64,000 nt of DNA from Grimontia sedimenti (GCF_011045095.1 NZ_JAALDL010000001.1:467923-531922); one strand, 5' to 3'. Positions 34,478-44,022 are shown, counted from the stretch's first letter. A program made the numbers and translations. The notes: generated from the sequence alone by a model not told the origin.

Positions 34478-34720
34478 TTATATTTTACTGTGACGAAGCT
34501 TCTGTATTTCTTTTTCTACTTGTGCCCGCGTCAAACCAACATCTTTTAGAAATCGTTCGTCATCTAGATTTTTAGAAAGATCTTCAATCAAAAAATGTTT
34601 GCGATTAAAGCGCCATAACCCATGAATCAGTCTGGCGACAATCTCGCCTTGATGTACGAAGCGATGGATTCCCCGCCGGTCATCACTGATTAAATCACTG
34701 TCATTTGTTTTTACTACCAT
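34478..34720 (-). CDS. DUF1127-type small protein
   Basis: An 80-residue basic protein whose C-terminal half (LWRFNRKHFLIEDLSKNLDDERFLKDVGLTRAQVEKEIQKL) matches the DUF1127 pattern: Arg-rich helix, then L.DERFLKDVGL. DUF1127 proteins in other proteobacteria bind RNA or modulate phosphate and C1 metabolism and small-RNA pathways; its role here is unknown. It is divergent from a LysR-type regulator 116 bp away, an arrangement that suggests the regulator controls it. Confidence 0.75.
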   Translation of the reverse strand: MVVKTNDSDLISDDRRGIHRFVHQGEIVARLIHGLWRFNRKHFLIEDLSKNLDDERFLKDVGLTRAQVEKEIQKLRHSKI

Positions 34721-34836
34721 GCCTGCTCTCCCCTGACGTTGTCATTGTTTTCCTTCTTGACAGTTCAATATTTAATCAATTTAATTAATCAGAAAAGCCA
34801 ATATTTCTTTCACAATACTTCAAAGGAGTTGAAGTA

Positions 34837-35703
34837 ATGACAAATTTCGACATTGACCAACTTCGTACCTTGGTAGCGATAGCAGATTGCGGGAACTTCG
34901 CAGCGGCTGCTGACAGCGTTCACAGAACGCAATCAGCTGTGAGCATGCAGATGAAAAAGCTTGAAGAGTTAGCGGGCGTGTCGATTTTCCAGAAACAAGG
35001 AAGGCGGCATGTTCTTACTTCTCATGGCTTAACCTTGGTCAGTTATGCCCGTCAAATGCTTAACCTCAATGATCAAGCTGTCGCACATTTCCATAGCCCG
35101 GATATGAACGGCATGGTGAAATTCGGTGTTTGCGATGACTACGTTAACCTGATTTTCAGACGCGTCCTGAATGGATTTACTGAGCGCTATCCAAATCTAC
35201 AGCTATCCGTACAAAGTAACAGCAGCCAACGGTTGTTGAAGCAGGTTCAGGATGGACGACTAGACCTCGCCCTAGTGAATATTCATGACGACCTATACCC
35301 CGTTACCCAGTTATCTACGGAAAGGCTGGTTTGGGCGAAGTCGCGCCATGTGAGCTACTGCAAAGACAACCCCTTACCTGTGGCGATAGAAAGTGACTGT
35401 CGTTGGGGACGGCTCGCGTTGGAACTATTAAATCGTGAAAACATCTCTCACCAAGTCGTTCTCACCGCAGCTGATTTCCACGGCTTAAATGCGGCCATTG
35501 AATCTGGTATGGCTGTCTCTCTGATCGCCGCTTGTTCGGTCACCGAAAAAATGGATTTACTTGAGCATGTGAATTCCAACTCTCTCGAAACGGCGATTGC
35601 AAATGGAATAGCAGTCAAACCCGGCGCGAATGAACCTGCAGTTCTTGCATTGGCTGATTACATCACCGAGTGGTACGTACGGAGAAACCAGAGCGCTGCA
35701 TAG
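34837..35703 (+). CDS. LysR-family transcriptional regulator
   Basis: A 288-residue LysR-type regulator. The N-terminal winged helix is FDIDQLRTLVAIADCGNFAAAADSVHRTQSAVSMQMKKLEE in two blocks, followed by the substrate-binding periplasmic-binding-like domain. The effector domain is short and somewhat divergent. A strong ribosome site (AAGGAG, 8 bases upstream) is present. It probably regulates the divergent DUF1127 gene and itself from the 34721-34836 interval, which is rich in ATTTAAT repeats fitting T-N11-A sites. The inducer is unknown. Confidence 0.87.
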   Translation: MTNFDIDQLRTLVAIADCGNFAAAADSVHRTQSAVSMQMKKLEELAGVSIFQKQGRRHVLTSHGLTLVSYARQMLNLNDQAVAHFHSPDMNGMVKFGVCDDYVNLIFRRVLNGFTERYPNLQLSVQSNSSQRLLKQVQDGRLDLALVNIHDDLYPVTQLSTERLVWAKSRHVSYCKDNPLPVAIESDCRWGRLALELLNRENISHQVVLTAADFHGLNAAIESGMAVSLIAACSVTEKMDLLEHVNSNSLETAIANGIAVKPGANEPAVLALADYITEWYVRRNQSAA

Positions 35704-35855
35704 AGTTTTAGACTTGAGACTTACGTAAAAGCATGAGTGAAACGTCATTGCACAGTCATTTTTCTGTCAATAAACTCAATAGAAATCAGCGAACATTACG
35801 TTGCACAGCAATCATGAACTTTCCCTGTAGAACAAACGCGGCTTTATAGGTGAAC

Positions 35856-36391
35856 ATGCCAATGCCGAGAATCTGGATGCTCTTTACTGGTTTTTTTCTG
35901 CCCTATTCATGACGGGTTGCGAGTCGCCGACATCTGCAGAAAATCGTCCAGACCATTCGTCATACCACGAAACCAATCGTCCTACGACGTTAGCGCCCTC
36001 TGGCTCTGACTTAGATACATCAAAAAGCCTTGCGTTATTTGCATATTTTGAGGAATGGGAAGGCACGCCTTATCGCTACGGTGGTGCATCCAAGCGAGGT
36101 ATTGATTGCTCCGCATTCACCCAACAAGCTTTTCTCGCCGTATACGAGCATTCACTCCCCAGAACAACAAGACAACAGATCAAAACCGGCGATAAAATTT
36201 CTCTGGCAACCGCAGATCATGGAGACCTGATTTTCTTCAAGACTGGCTCTACCCGCTATCATGTCGGGATTTATATTGGCGAAAAACAGTTCATGCACGC
36301 TTCTTCCTCAAAAGGCGTCACGATTTCCCGTGTCGATAACCCCTATTGGTCTGCAAGAGTCATCGACGTCCGACGCTACCCTCTTCAATAA
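35856..36391 (+). CDS. NlpC/P60-family lipoprotein with apparent frameshift in the signal peptide
   Basis: A cell-wall hydrolase of the NlpC/P60 endopeptidase fold. The catalytic cysteine is in GGASKRGIDCSAFTQ and the histidine in YHVGIYIG, with GDLIFFKTG between. The uninterrupted frame starts only at 35909 (MTGCESP), which would truncate the export signal. Upstream, an ATG at 35856 (AGGTG 5 bases before) begins MPMPRIWMLFTGFF in another frame. If the seven-T run at 35891-35897 had eight T, the protein would read on as SALFMTGC, giving a perfect lipobox with Cys as the lipidated residue. I therefore take 35856 as the intended start and the run as one base short. The enzyme would cleave peptidoglycan stem peptides from the outer membrane. 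Confidence 0.78.
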
Positions 36392-37096
36392 TCACCAAGG
36401 TATCACTGAACCGTCGTGATGATAGAGTTTTCCTGACCCTTCAGGCGTCATATGCTCAAACACGGTGACGATTCTTTTTGCCGTGAGTTCAGGACTATAC
36501 AGTTTATCTTTCGGCCAATTTGCAGTGAAAGGCTTAGAGAGTGTGCTCGGCGTGGTTCCAGGGTGCATAGCAATCACTGTGGATCCTGGCGCTTTCCTTC
36601 CCCATTCAATGGCAAGATTTTTGATAAACATATTTAGGGCGGCTTTAGACATTCTATAGCTGTACCAGCCTCCCAAACCGTTGTCTTCAATGCTGCCAAC
36701 TTTGGCGCTTAGCGATAACCAACGGAGCTTGGAGTGACGCTTTACAAACCCGTCCAATGCCTGTGCAACGTGGACATGACTCATCACGTTCACATTCATT
36801 GACTGACTGAGCCAGTCACCGCTAAGTTGCATGAGGTTTTTCTCGGGCCTCTTGTCGCCCAGATGGAGAAGGCCAGCACACTGAATGACCCCTACCAAAC
36901 CCTCAACACGCCCTTCAAGCCAACGAGACAAAACAGCCACGCTTTCTGGGTTACTCATGGAAAGGCTAAGGTGGTTGTCTGATTCTCTTTCTACTCGACT
37001 CAGTGTCAGTACCCTATATCCCAAGTCCTGCAACTGAATGGCTATCGCTTTTCCAATAGTTCCGTGTGAGCCAACCACCAATACGCTCTTTTGCAT
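36392..37096 (-). CDS. short-chain dehydrogenase/reductase (C-factor-like)
   Basis: A 234-residue classical SDR. The NAD(P)-binding glycine motif is VVGSHGTIGKAIA near the start and the catalytic tyrosine-lysine pair is in YSYRMSKAALN; the serine lies in WLSLSAKVGSI. The C-terminus HHDGSVIPW is shared with a family of C-factor-like SDRs common in Vibrionaceae. ATG at 37096 is preferred to the frame's upstream opening. It diverges from folM and abuts the NlpC/P60 gene stop codon to stop codon. The substrate is unknown; proximity to folM/folX is suggestive only. Confidence 0.85.
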   Translation of the reverse strand: MQKSVLVVGSHGTIGKAIAIQLQDLGYRVLTLSRVERESDNHLSLSMSNPESVAVLSRWLEGRVEGLVGVIQCAGLLHLGDKRPEKNLMQLSGDWLSQSMNVNVMSHVHVAQALDGFVKRHSKLRWLSLSAKVGSIEDNGLGGWYSYRMSKAALNMFIKNLAIEWGRKAPGSTVIAMHPGTTPSTLSKPFTANWPKDKLYSPELTAKRIVTVFEHMTPEGSGKLYHHDGSVIPW

Positions 37097-37221
37097 CCTT
37101 CCCTCACTCGCCGTTCTGCTAGAATCTAACCTACTGATTTTAGGATTATCATCACCCAACTCTGATCTTTTCTGATCGGCATTCGTATTGGGTTCCGCAC
37201 ATCAAACGCTATAAGAGTTAT

Positions 37222-37935
37222 ATGACTGATAAAACAATTGTGATCACTGGTGCTGGTCAGCGTATCGGATTTGCGCTGGCGAGCCATTTTCGGGCTTTGG
37301 GTTTTCACGTGATCGCGTCATATCGTTCGGAAAAACCCGGTGTGACTGCCTTGCGGGAAATGGGGGTCACTTGTATTCAGGCCGACTTTTCAGCCGATGT
37401 CGCGATCCATCAATTCGCAAGGGAAGTCGCTGAGCAGAACATTCAGATCCGTACGTTGATCCACAACGCATCAGACTGGAATGCCGAGAGTAAAACCAAT
37501 GACTATGCCGCCCTGCTGGATGACATGATGCAGATACACGTCAAAACGCCATATCTGCTTAACCTCGCCTTGTCTCCCTTTATGGCGACTGACTCAACGG
37601 CGGGTTCAGACATTATTCATTTTACAGATTACGTCGTGCGCAAAGGTAGCGAGAAACATATCGCCTACTCGGCAAGTAAAGCGGCATTGGACAATATGAC
37701 GCTTTCATTCGCACAGAAATTGGCGCCGAGTGTCAAAGTCAACAGCATCGCTCCAGCGCTTATCATGTTTAATGAAGGCGATGACGAGGCTTACAGAAAG
37801 AAAGCGTTGTCTAAATCACTGATGGCGATAGCGCCTGGCGAACAAGAAGTGGTGAACGCCGTCGAATTTATCATGAACAGTAACTACATGACCGGCCAAA
37901 GCATCAATTTGGATGGCGGTCGAGCACTCAAATAA
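37222..37935 (+). CDS. folM: dihydromonapterin reductase FolM
   Basis: A 237-residue SDR with the FolM signature: the glycine motif [11 protein letters not shown], the active site YSASKAAL and [14 protein letters not shown] near the C-terminus. FolM reduces 7,8-dihydromonapterin to tetrahydromonapterin using NADPH, the pterin cofactor of phenylalanine hydroxylase in bacteria. Its product pathway partner folX follows 17 bp downstream with a good ribosome site (GGAGG), so the two form an operon, as in other Vibrionaceae and in pseudomonads. Confidence 0.92.
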   Translation: MTDKTIVITGAGQRIGFALASHFRALGFHVIASYRSEKPGVTALREMGVTCIQADFSADVAIHQFAREVAEQNIQIRTLIHNASDWNAESKTNDYAALLDDMMQIHVKTPYLLNLALSPFMATDSTAGSDIIHFTDYVVRKGSEKHIAYSASKAALDNMTLSFAQKLAPSVKVNSIAPALIMFNEGDDEAYRKKALSKSLMAIAPGEQEVVNAVEFIMNSNYMTGQSINLDGGRALK

Positions 37936-37952
37936 CTAACGGAGGCTGCGCT

Positions 37953-38315
37953 ATGCAAAATGCCATTATCAAAATTACAAATCTTCGCCTGCGTACCTTT
38001 ATTGGCTTCAACCCTGAAGAACAAGAGAAGAAACAGGACGTCGTACTAAACATTGAGATCCACTATCCAGGCGATAAAGCCTGTATGAATGACAATGTAG
38101 AAGAAGCACTAAACTACAAAGTGATCACCAAATCTATCATCGACCATGTCGAAAATGGCCGTTTCCTACTGTTGGAAAAATTGGTCTCCAGTGTGTTAGA
38201 GATTTCTCGCTCTCATCATTGGGTAACGTTTGCCAGCGTCACAATAGATAAGCCACATGCCTTGCGCTTCGCTGACTCTGTGTCTCTAAGTTTAAGTTGG
38301 CAACAAGAAGAGTAA
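37953..38315 (+). CDS. folX: dihydroneopterin triphosphate 2'-epimerase FolX
   Basis: A 120-residue protein of the FolB/FolX (tunnelling-fold) family. It carries [24 protein letters not shown] and the [23 protein letters not shown] block with the catalytic glutamate/lysine region. FolX epimerises 7,8-dihydroneopterin triphosphate to dihydromonapterin triphosphate, which after dephosphorylation is the substrate of FolM. Its closeness to folM makes the FolX assignment more likely than FolB. Confidence 0.92.
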   Translation: MQNAIIKITNLRLRTFIGFNPEEQEKKQDVVLNIEIHYPGDKACMNDNVEEALNYKVITKSIIDHVENGRFLLLEKLVSSVLEISRSHHWVTFASVTIDKPHALRFADSVSLSLSWQQEE

Positions 38316-38430
38316 TGTAGACAGAGTTCCATCGAAATTTTCGAATAACTCGTTCAGTTGTATCCGGTTCACCTACAGTTAATGATGATTATAATTCTCA
38401 TTAACTTATTTGATTGGACACAAACGTAAG

Positions 38431-38970
38431 ATGGAACAACCTTCGCAGTACAATGCTGTTTTGCGCGCCATCCATTGGCTGACAGCCTTGGTCGTTATCG
38501 GCCTTTTTGCTGTTGGTCTATGGATGGTTGACCTCACTTACTACAGCACTTGGTACAAAACCGCTCCCTACTGGCACAAATCCATCGGCATTCTCCTTTT
38601 GGGTTTAACCTTATTCAGGTTGGTCTGGCGCATAGTAAAAGGCACCCCTCAAATAGAGGGAAATCGTCTCGAACGTGCGGGGGCACACGCTGCTCACCAT
38701 CTTATTTACGTGTTGTTGTTCGTCATTTTTGCATCTGGTTATCTGATCTCTACGTCAGATGGTAGAGCCATTGAAGTATTTAACTGGTTTGAAGTACCGG
38801 CTCTGGGTGAGCTATTCCCGAATCAGTCAGATATTGCGGGCGCAATCCACTACTACGCTGCCTTTACATTGATAGGTTTAGCTGTTCTTCATGCGGCAGC
38901 GGCACTTAAGCACCACTACATAGACAAAGACAATACATTACGGAAAATGATTGGAGACAAATCGTTATGA
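38431..38970 (+). CDS. cytochrome b561 (YceJ-like)
   Basis: A 179-residue membrane protein with four transmembrane helices and the haem b histidines of the prokaryotic b561 family (AIHWLTAL, YWHKSIG, HAAHHLIYV, LHAAAALKHHYIDKDNTLRKM). It passes electrons from quinol or other donors in the inner membrane. The preceding ATT/GGACAC stretch could be read from TTG at 38410, but MEQPSQYN at 38431 is the natural start. It ends inside the start of yceI (TTATGA), so the two are translated together. Confidence 0.9.
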   Translation: MEQPSQYNAVLRAIHWLTALVVIGLFAVGLWMVDLTYYSTWYKTAPYWHKSIGILLLGLTLFRLVWRIVKGTPQIEGNRLERAGAHAAHHLIYVLLFVIFASGYLISTSDGRAIEVFNWFEVPALGELFPNQSDIAGAIHYYAAFTLIGLAVLHAAAALKHHYIDKDNTLRKMIGDKSL

Positions 38971-39536
38971 AAAAGACTCTTGCTGCTCTGGGACTGACCG
39001 CAGCTGCCATGCTGCCAACAATGGCGGTTGGCGACAACTACGTGATTGACACCAAAGGTGCTCACGCATCAATTAATTTCAAAGTACCTCATCTCGGCTA
39101 CAGCTTTATTAAAGGTCGTTTCAACGACTTTGATGGTGAGTTTTCGTATGACCCTGCCAATATTGAAGCATCAACCGTTGTTGTAAATATTGATACTACC
39201 AGTCTGGATTCAAACCACGCAGAGCGAGACAAGCATATCCGTAGCGGTGACTTCATCAATGCTTCGAAATTCTCTACGGCAACGTTCAAGAGTACTTCAG
39301 TAAAAGACAATGGTGATGGTTCTATCACCATCAATGGTGACCTGACGCTTCACGGCAAAACTAATCCTATCTCGATCGCTGCAAACTTCATTGGCGCTGG
39401 CAGCGACCCGTGGGGTGGCTACCGCGCAGGCTTTGAAGGTACCACTCGTCTTGAACTGAAAGACTACGGTATCGCGGTTATGGGTCCATCAAGCTACGTA
39501 GATATGGAGCTGCACGTAGAAGGTGTCCGCAAGTAA
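38967..39536 (+). CDS. yceI: YceI-family periplasmic protein
   Basis: A 189-residue secreted lipid-binding (lipocalin-like) protein with a signal peptide (MKKTLAALGLTAAAMLPTMAVG). The body shows YVIDTKGAHASINFKVPHLGYSFIKG, DGEFSYD and GDLTLHGKTNPISI, all typical of YceI. Such proteins bind isoprenoid quinones or similar lipids in the periplasm; the partner cytochrome b561 may reduce or oxidise that ligand. It overlaps the cytochrome gene by 4 bases and ends at a strong terminator. Confidence 0.92.
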   Translation: MKKTLAALGLTAAAMLPTMAVGDNYVIDTKGAHASINFKVPHLGYSFIKGRFNDFDGEFSYDPANIEASTVVVNIDTTSLDSNHAERDKHIRSGDFINASKFSTATFKSTSVKDNGDGSITINGDLTLHGKTNPISIAANFIGAGSDPWGGYRAGFEGTTRLELKDYGIAVMGPSSYVDMELHVEGVRK

Positions 39537-39556
39537 TTCTGGCAAATTATATTTAG

Positions 39557-39587
39557 AAAAATGGCAGGTTTTACCTGCCATTTTTTT
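39557..39587 (+). terminator. terminator of the b561-yceI operon
   Basis: An 11-bp stem (39559-39569 with 39573-39583) with a 3-base loop runs into seven T. Confidence 0.9.
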
Positions 39588-39716
39588 ACCTGTTAAGCAC
39601 AAACGATACGAATAACAACTCTGATCACCATGCCCTCGCAGATCTGACTTCGATCACATAAATCACGTGCTTCAGAGCGTACAGTGTGGAGCTTAATTCC
39701 GGCTGTAGGGGGAATC

Positions 39717-40865
39717 ATGTTCAATCCTATCCTGTTTAGACACCAGTTACATAAAATGCCTGAACTCTCTGGTTTTGAAGACAAAACTGGAAAACTGATT
39801 GCGGATACATTGCGAAGCTTTGGCTACGATCCTCAGGTTAGTATCGGTGGACATGGGATAGTATTACATCTTGAGAGCAGCCAGCCAGGACCCCATCTTT
39901 TATTCCGCGCCGATACTGATGCATTACCCATTCATGAAGTGGCCTTACACAGTCATTGCTCTGGTAACGCCGGCGTCATGCACGCCTGTGGGCATGATGG
40001 TCATTCGGCCAGTTTGATGGCGCTGGCTTACCGCTTGTCCAAATCGGACATCCAGCGAGGCAAAATCACCCTTATTTTCCAGCCGTCAGAAGAAAATGGC
40101 CAAGGAGCCAGAGCCATGCTGGATGATGAAAGTTGGGACAAGGGAAAAGTCGATTATGCCTTTGGGTATCACAATGTGCCGGGACACCCGCTAGGGCAAA
40201 TCCTATGTCGGGAAAACACCTTCGCATGCGCGTCTGCCGGCGTTTCTATCACACTGAAAGGCAAAACAGCCCATGCAGCTTACCCAGAAACAGCGGTCAA
40301 TCCGACTCCAGCCTTAAAAGCTCTGATGGATGATATTGAAAAACTGCCAACTGCTTTTCCAAGCAGCTTTGCGCTTGCGACCATCGTTCATGTCAACCTT
40401 GGCCAGCCAGCCTTCGGAACGACGCCGGCACAAGCAACGGTGATGGCAACGCTTCGAAGCGACAGCAATAAGTGTTTTGAATCTCTCTGTTATCAGGTTG
40501 AAAGCATGGCAAGACATTATTCAGGAAGGGATGGACTTGAGCTCAACATTGGATGGTTCGATAAATTCAATGCCATCATCAATCACAGCGAAGCAAACAT
40601 GCTTCTTAAGCAGGCATGTAAAGATCTGGGGTTTGTTCACAACGACCTCGATGTGCCAATGAGATGGTCAGAAGATTTTTCAGAATATTCCAGAACCTGG
40701 CCATCGGCATTTTTCGGCCTTGGTAGCGGCGTTGAGCATCCACCACTGCACGATCCTCACTATGACTTCCCGGATGCCTTGATCGATGTCTCCAGTAAAA
40801 TCTTTGAGCAAATCATTCGGGATATGAACGGATTGAAATCGCAAGATTTTATTCAAGCTATTTAG
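39717..40865 (+). CDS. M20-family amidohydrolase (hippurate/indole-acetyl-amino-acid hydrolase-like)
   Basis: A 382-residue metallo-amidohydrolase. The N-terminal part gives RADTDALPI and HACGHDGHSAS (metal-binding Cys/His), QPSEENGQGARAMLDD with the catalytic glutamates, and a mid-domain YHNVPGHPLG. The dimerisation domain (GKTAHAAYPETAVNP) follows. The family cleaves N-acyl amino acids; substrate unknown. GGGGGA just before ATG 39717 supports this start, not the upstream one at 39684. It is monocistronic, convergent with the GPH transporter. Confidence 0.88.
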   Translation: MFNPILFRHQLHKMPELSGFEDKTGKLIADTLRSFGYDPQVSIGGHGIVLHLESSQPGPHLLFRADTDALPIHEVALHSHCSGNAGVMHACGHDGHSASLMALAYRLSKSDIQRGKITLIFQPSEENGQGARAMLDDESWDKGKVDYAFGYHNVPGHPLGQILCRENTFACASAGVSITLKGKTAHAAYPETAVNPTPALKALMDDIEKLPTAFPSSFALATIVHVNLGQPAFGTTPAQATVMATLRSDSNKCFESLCYQVESMARHYSGRDGLELNIGWFDKFNAIINHSEANMLLKQACKDLGFVHNDLDVPMRWSEDFSEYSRTWPSAFFGLGSGVEHPPLHDPHYDFPDALIDVSSKIFEQIIRDMNGLKSQDFIQAI

Positions 40866-40888
40866 CTTTATTTATTCTCCCAAAACGA

Positions 40889-40912
40889 AAAAGCGAGGCC
40901 AAAGCCTCGCTT
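40889..40912. terminator. bidirectional terminator between the amidohydrolase and transporter genes
   Basis: A 9-bp stem (40891-40899 with 40904-40912) has an A run on its left, giving a T run for the minus-strand transporter gene. Confidence 0.85.
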
Positions 40913-40931
40913 AATTCATGCTTGATGAGAA

Positions 40932-42383
40932 TTACAGTTCGCCGCGCAGCTCAATCAGCTTTTGTTTGATTGCACGTGCTTTCTCTTCAGTCAGGTCATA
41001 CTTCCACATAACCAGAATCGCCAGGAATGCGGTAGACGCTGGAATGATAATATCTGCAAGACGCAGGTTAGTGATGGTTTCAACAGACTGCGCGCCTGCG
41101 CCTGGATCGAAGCCAACCACTTTCAATACAAGACCACCAAGGATAAGCGCCAGTGCTTGACCAATCTTAACCATCAGCCAGTAAATTGCACCGAACGTTC
41201 CCTCTTTACGAGGCATGCCATTGTCCAATTCATCCATGTCACAGACGTCAGCCGTCATGCTCATCATCAGCGTAAACAAACCGCCGATACCGAAAGACAT
41301 CAGTGGAATAGGCATAAAGATCATCCAAGGATTGCTTGGGTCGAAGCCCCACCATTTAAGGCCATAGCCAACAATTGAAATAACAGTGGAGATAATAAAC
41401 GCGTTGCGCTTACCCCATTTGTTTGCCATCCAGGTAATTACAGGGATAACAACAAACGCGGTAACAATCGCGCTGACCGTTGAGAACCATGCAGGCCACG
41501 TACCTGTTGCACCATAGTCACCACCAAACATGTGGAACACGATGATGAAGAAGCTGAATGACGCAACAAGCTGGAAGCCATTAAAGACCAAGAAGGTTGC
41601 ACCACAAAGACGAACGAAAGGTTTGTTTTTGAAAACTTGCTTAATGCCTTTAAAGACTTCCTTCAAGTTAGAGAAAATCGTCTTGAAAGAGATCTCAGCG
41701 CGGTTACCCATGTCTGAAGCATCAATACCTTTACAGAACAGACCAGGAAGAATACCCAGAGTGATACAAGCACCTGCGACAAACAGTGACAATTGCTGCA
41801 CGCCTTCTGCCTGGCTGCTGAACAAATCAGGGTCAGCGATAAGTACCCAGAACCAAGGTACAATCATCCAAGCCACCTGACCCATGGTATTTGCAAATGC
41901 CATCAAACGCGTACGTTCGTTGTAATCAGAGGTCATTTCATAACCCAGACCAACAAACGGTGTTGCAAACATGGTGTTACCGATAGTGAAGATCAAAGAG
42001 AAAATGAGGAAATACCAGAAGTTGTACTCTTGTGATGCTTCAGGGTCCAGCTGCCAAAGCATGGCAAAGAACACGCCACTCAAGATCGCACCAACGACAA
42101 TATAAGGACGTCGTCTACCCCAGCGTGATTTAGTGTTATCAGTGATAAAGCCCATGATGGGATCAGTAATCGCGTCAAACAACCTTGGGAGGCCGCCCAG
42201 CAAACCTGCCAGAAAAGGATCCATGCCGAAGGCGGTAATAAGGAAGAAAGAGAATACCCCTAACGCCCCCGGAAGAAGATTAAGCGTCAGTGTACCTGCG
42301 CCATAAGCTCCTTTCTGAAGGACTGGAACGCTCTCCCTTGCGTCGTGAAGTTCACCTGCTGTGTTTTCTATTTGTTGTGACAT
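40932..42383 (-). CDS. GPH-family sugar/glycoside cation symporter (MFS)
   Basis: A 483-residue twelve-helix transporter of the glycoside-pentoside-hexuronide:cation symporter family. Diagnostic features are DAITDPIMGFITDNTKSRWGRRRPYIVVGA in two blocks in the first half, and MSMTADVCDMDELDNG with GAIYWLMVKIGQA in the second. Members import oligosaccharides or glycosides with Na+ or H+. The LacI-type operator upstream indicates sugar-dependent repression. No glycosidase or regulator gene adjoins it, so the substrate is unknown. Confidence 0.87.
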   Translation of the reverse strand: MSQQIENTAGELHDARESVPVLQKGAYGAGTLTLNLLPGALGVFSFFLITAFGMDPFLAGLLGGLPRLFDAITDPIMGFITDNTKSRWGRRRPYIVVGAILSGVFFAMLWQLDPEASQEYNFWYFLIFSLIFTIGNTMFATPFVGLGYEMTSDYNERTRLMAFANTMGQVAWMIVPWFWVLIADPDLFSSQAEGVQQLSLFVAGACITLGILPGLFCKGIDASDMGNRAEISFKTIFSNLKEVFKGIKQVFKNKPFVRLCGATFLVFNGFQLVASFSFFIIVFHMFGGDYGATGTWPAWFSTVSAIVTAFVVIPVITWMANKWGKRNAFIISTVISIVGYGLKWWGFDPSNPWMIFMPIPLMSFGIGGLFTLMMSMTADVCDMDELDNGMPRKEGTFGAIYWLMVKIGQALALILGGLVLKVVGFDPGAGAQSVETITNLRLADIIIPASTAFLAILVMWKYDLTEEKARAIKQKLIELRGEL

Positions 42384-42488
42384 ATCGAAATGTTAACCGT
42401 ATGTAAATGCCGTTATCGAATACTACCTAGCTAAGCTAAAACTCAGCAAATTACACGCATACGATATATATCTCTAAAACTACATTTT

Positions 42489-42500
42489 GAAAGCGCTTTC
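42489..42500. promoter_or_regulatory. LacI-family operator
   Basis: The perfect CG-centred palindrome GAAAGCGCTTTC lies about 105 bp before the GPH transporter start. It has the form bound by LacI/GalR-type repressors. The cognate regulator is not in this window. Confidence 0.7.
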
Positions 42501-42723
42501 TTTGGTTGCAAATAGTGGCAGTGAGAAATGCTGTTGGAAAGGCGTTTAATTACAGTTTGATTGCACGATTATGTGCTGAATTTACGGCTCATCGCGCTAT
42601 TTTTCTGTTCCGTCGTTAGCAAGCGATTTTTTATGTAATACCAAGTAACAAGTCTCATAATAAAGACCGCAGATAACCTCTACAGGCTTTGAAGTCGCTT
42701 GAATAGAGCAAACTAAAAGACAA

Positions 42724-42759
42724 ATAAAAAACCGCCGAAGTCACAAGACTTCGGCGGTT
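42724..42759 (-). terminator. terminator of aroG
   Basis: A 13-bp stem (42759-42747 with 42742-42730), a 4-base loop and a T run on the minus strand. Confidence 0.93.
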
Positions 42760-42784
42760 CAAGGTTTGATGAAGTTAGCTAAGC

Positions 42785-43849
42785 TTACTTCTTGGCAGCT
42801 CTACGCTCTTGAACAGCATCTGCCAGAATATTTAACACTTTCTCGGTGTCGTCCCAGCCGATACATGCATCAGTGATGCTTTGGCCATAAGTAGGTGCTT
42901 GGCCATCAACCAGATCCTGACGTCCTTCTACAAGGTGGCTTTCAATCATCACGCCAAAGATCGCATCGTTACCACCAGCGACTTGATTTGCTACATCTTC
43001 ACCAACAACTAGCTGACGCTTGTATTGCTTGCTGCTATTCGCATGGCTGAAGTCGATCATCAGCTTGTTGCGCAGCTTAGCGGAATCCAGTTGTTCAGTG
43101 ATTGCTGCAACGTGCTCTGCAGAGTAATTTGGCTCTTTGCCGCCACGGAGAATAATATGGCAATCTTCGTTACCTGCAGTCTCCACAATCGCTGAGTGAC
43201 CGAATTTAGTCACAGACAGGAAGTGGTGAGGAGATTCTGCTGAGCGAATGGCATCAGTCGCAATCTTTATGTTTCCATCGGTACCGTTTTTGAAGCCTAC
43301 CGGGCAAGACAAACCAGATGCCAGCTCACGGTGAACCTGAGATTCAGTGGTACGTGCGCCAATGGCACCCCAGCTGATAAGGTCGCCCATGTACTGTGGC
43401 GTGATCATATCGAGAAACTCACCTGCAGTTGGAAGACCCATGTCTGTAATATCCAACAACAACTTACGTCCCATACGCAGACCATCGTTCAACTTAAAGC
43501 TGTTGTCCAAGTACGGGTCATTGATAAGGCCTTTCCAGCCTACTGTTGTGCGCGGCTTCTCGAAGTAAACGCGCATAACGATTTCCAGTCTATCGCTCAG
43601 TTGGTCACGAATAACCTTCAGCTTCTTACCGTACTCAACCGCTGCTTCTGGATCATGAATCGAACAAGGGCCGATGATAACGAGAAGACGATCATCCTTG
43701 TCGTTCAGAATGTTATGGATTGCCTGACGAGCGTTAAATACTGTTTCAGACGCATTTTCAGTCGCAGGAAATTTTTCCAGTACCGCTACCGGCGGCAGAA
43801 GTTCTTTGATTTTACTAATTCGGACATCGTCTGTTTGATGGAAGCTCAT
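42785..43849 (-). CDS. aroG: 3-deoxy-7-phosphoheptulonate synthase (AroG type)
   Basis: A 354-residue class I DAHP synthase, the first enzyme of the shikimate pathway, condensing phosphoenolpyruvate and erythrose 4-phosphate. It matches E. coli AroG closely (LLPPVALLEKFPATENA-like opening, IGPCSIHD, YFEKPRTTVGWKGLIND, GARTTESQVHRELASG, GFKNGTDG, DFSHANSSKQ), the metal cysteine/histidine/glutamate residues lying in these motifs. Overall it resembles the phenylalanine-sensitive isozyme more than AroF or AroH, but the feedback specificity should be tested. It is monocistronic. Confidence 0.93.
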   Translation of the reverse strand: MSFHQTDDVRISKIKELLPPVAVLEKFPATENASETVFNARQAIHNILNDKDDRLLVIIGPCSIHDPEAAVEYGKKLKVIRDQLSDRLEIVMRVYFEKPRTTVGWKGLINDPYLDNSFKLNDGLRMGRKLLLDITDMGLPTAGEFLDMITPQYMGDLISWGAIGARTTESQVHRELASGLSCPVGFKNGTDGNIKIATDAIRSAESPHHFLSVTKFGHSAIVETAGNEDCHIILRGGKEPNYSAEHVAAITEQLDSAKLRNKLMIDFSHANSSKQYKRQLVVGEDVANQVAGGNDAIFGVMIESHLVEGRQDLVDGQAPTYGQSITDACIGWDDTEKVLNILADAVQERRAAKK

Positions 43850-44022
43850 TCATTCACCCTTGCTACACTCTTCACACCCACCAACTTTAATGGAGTGCGT
43901 ATTCCCTAGTTATTTGTAGTTAACTTATCGCCAATCCAATAAGAGTGCAAACCTAATTTTACGCTTTTTATAATATTTTTATGCCACTTAAACATTGACT
44001 ATTGATATTTGTATGCTAGCAA

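Larger units (their letters stand above)
42384..42784. other. intergenic region between the GPH transporter and aroG
   Basis: It contains the LacI-type operator (42489-42500) and, on its right, the aroG terminator (42726-42759). The remaining AT-rich sequence holds no ORF I would defend. Confidence 0.5.

Noticed and set aside
43850-44022. TyrR box upstream of aroG
   Set aside because: No TGTAAA-N6-TTTACA-like sequence is visible in the interval.
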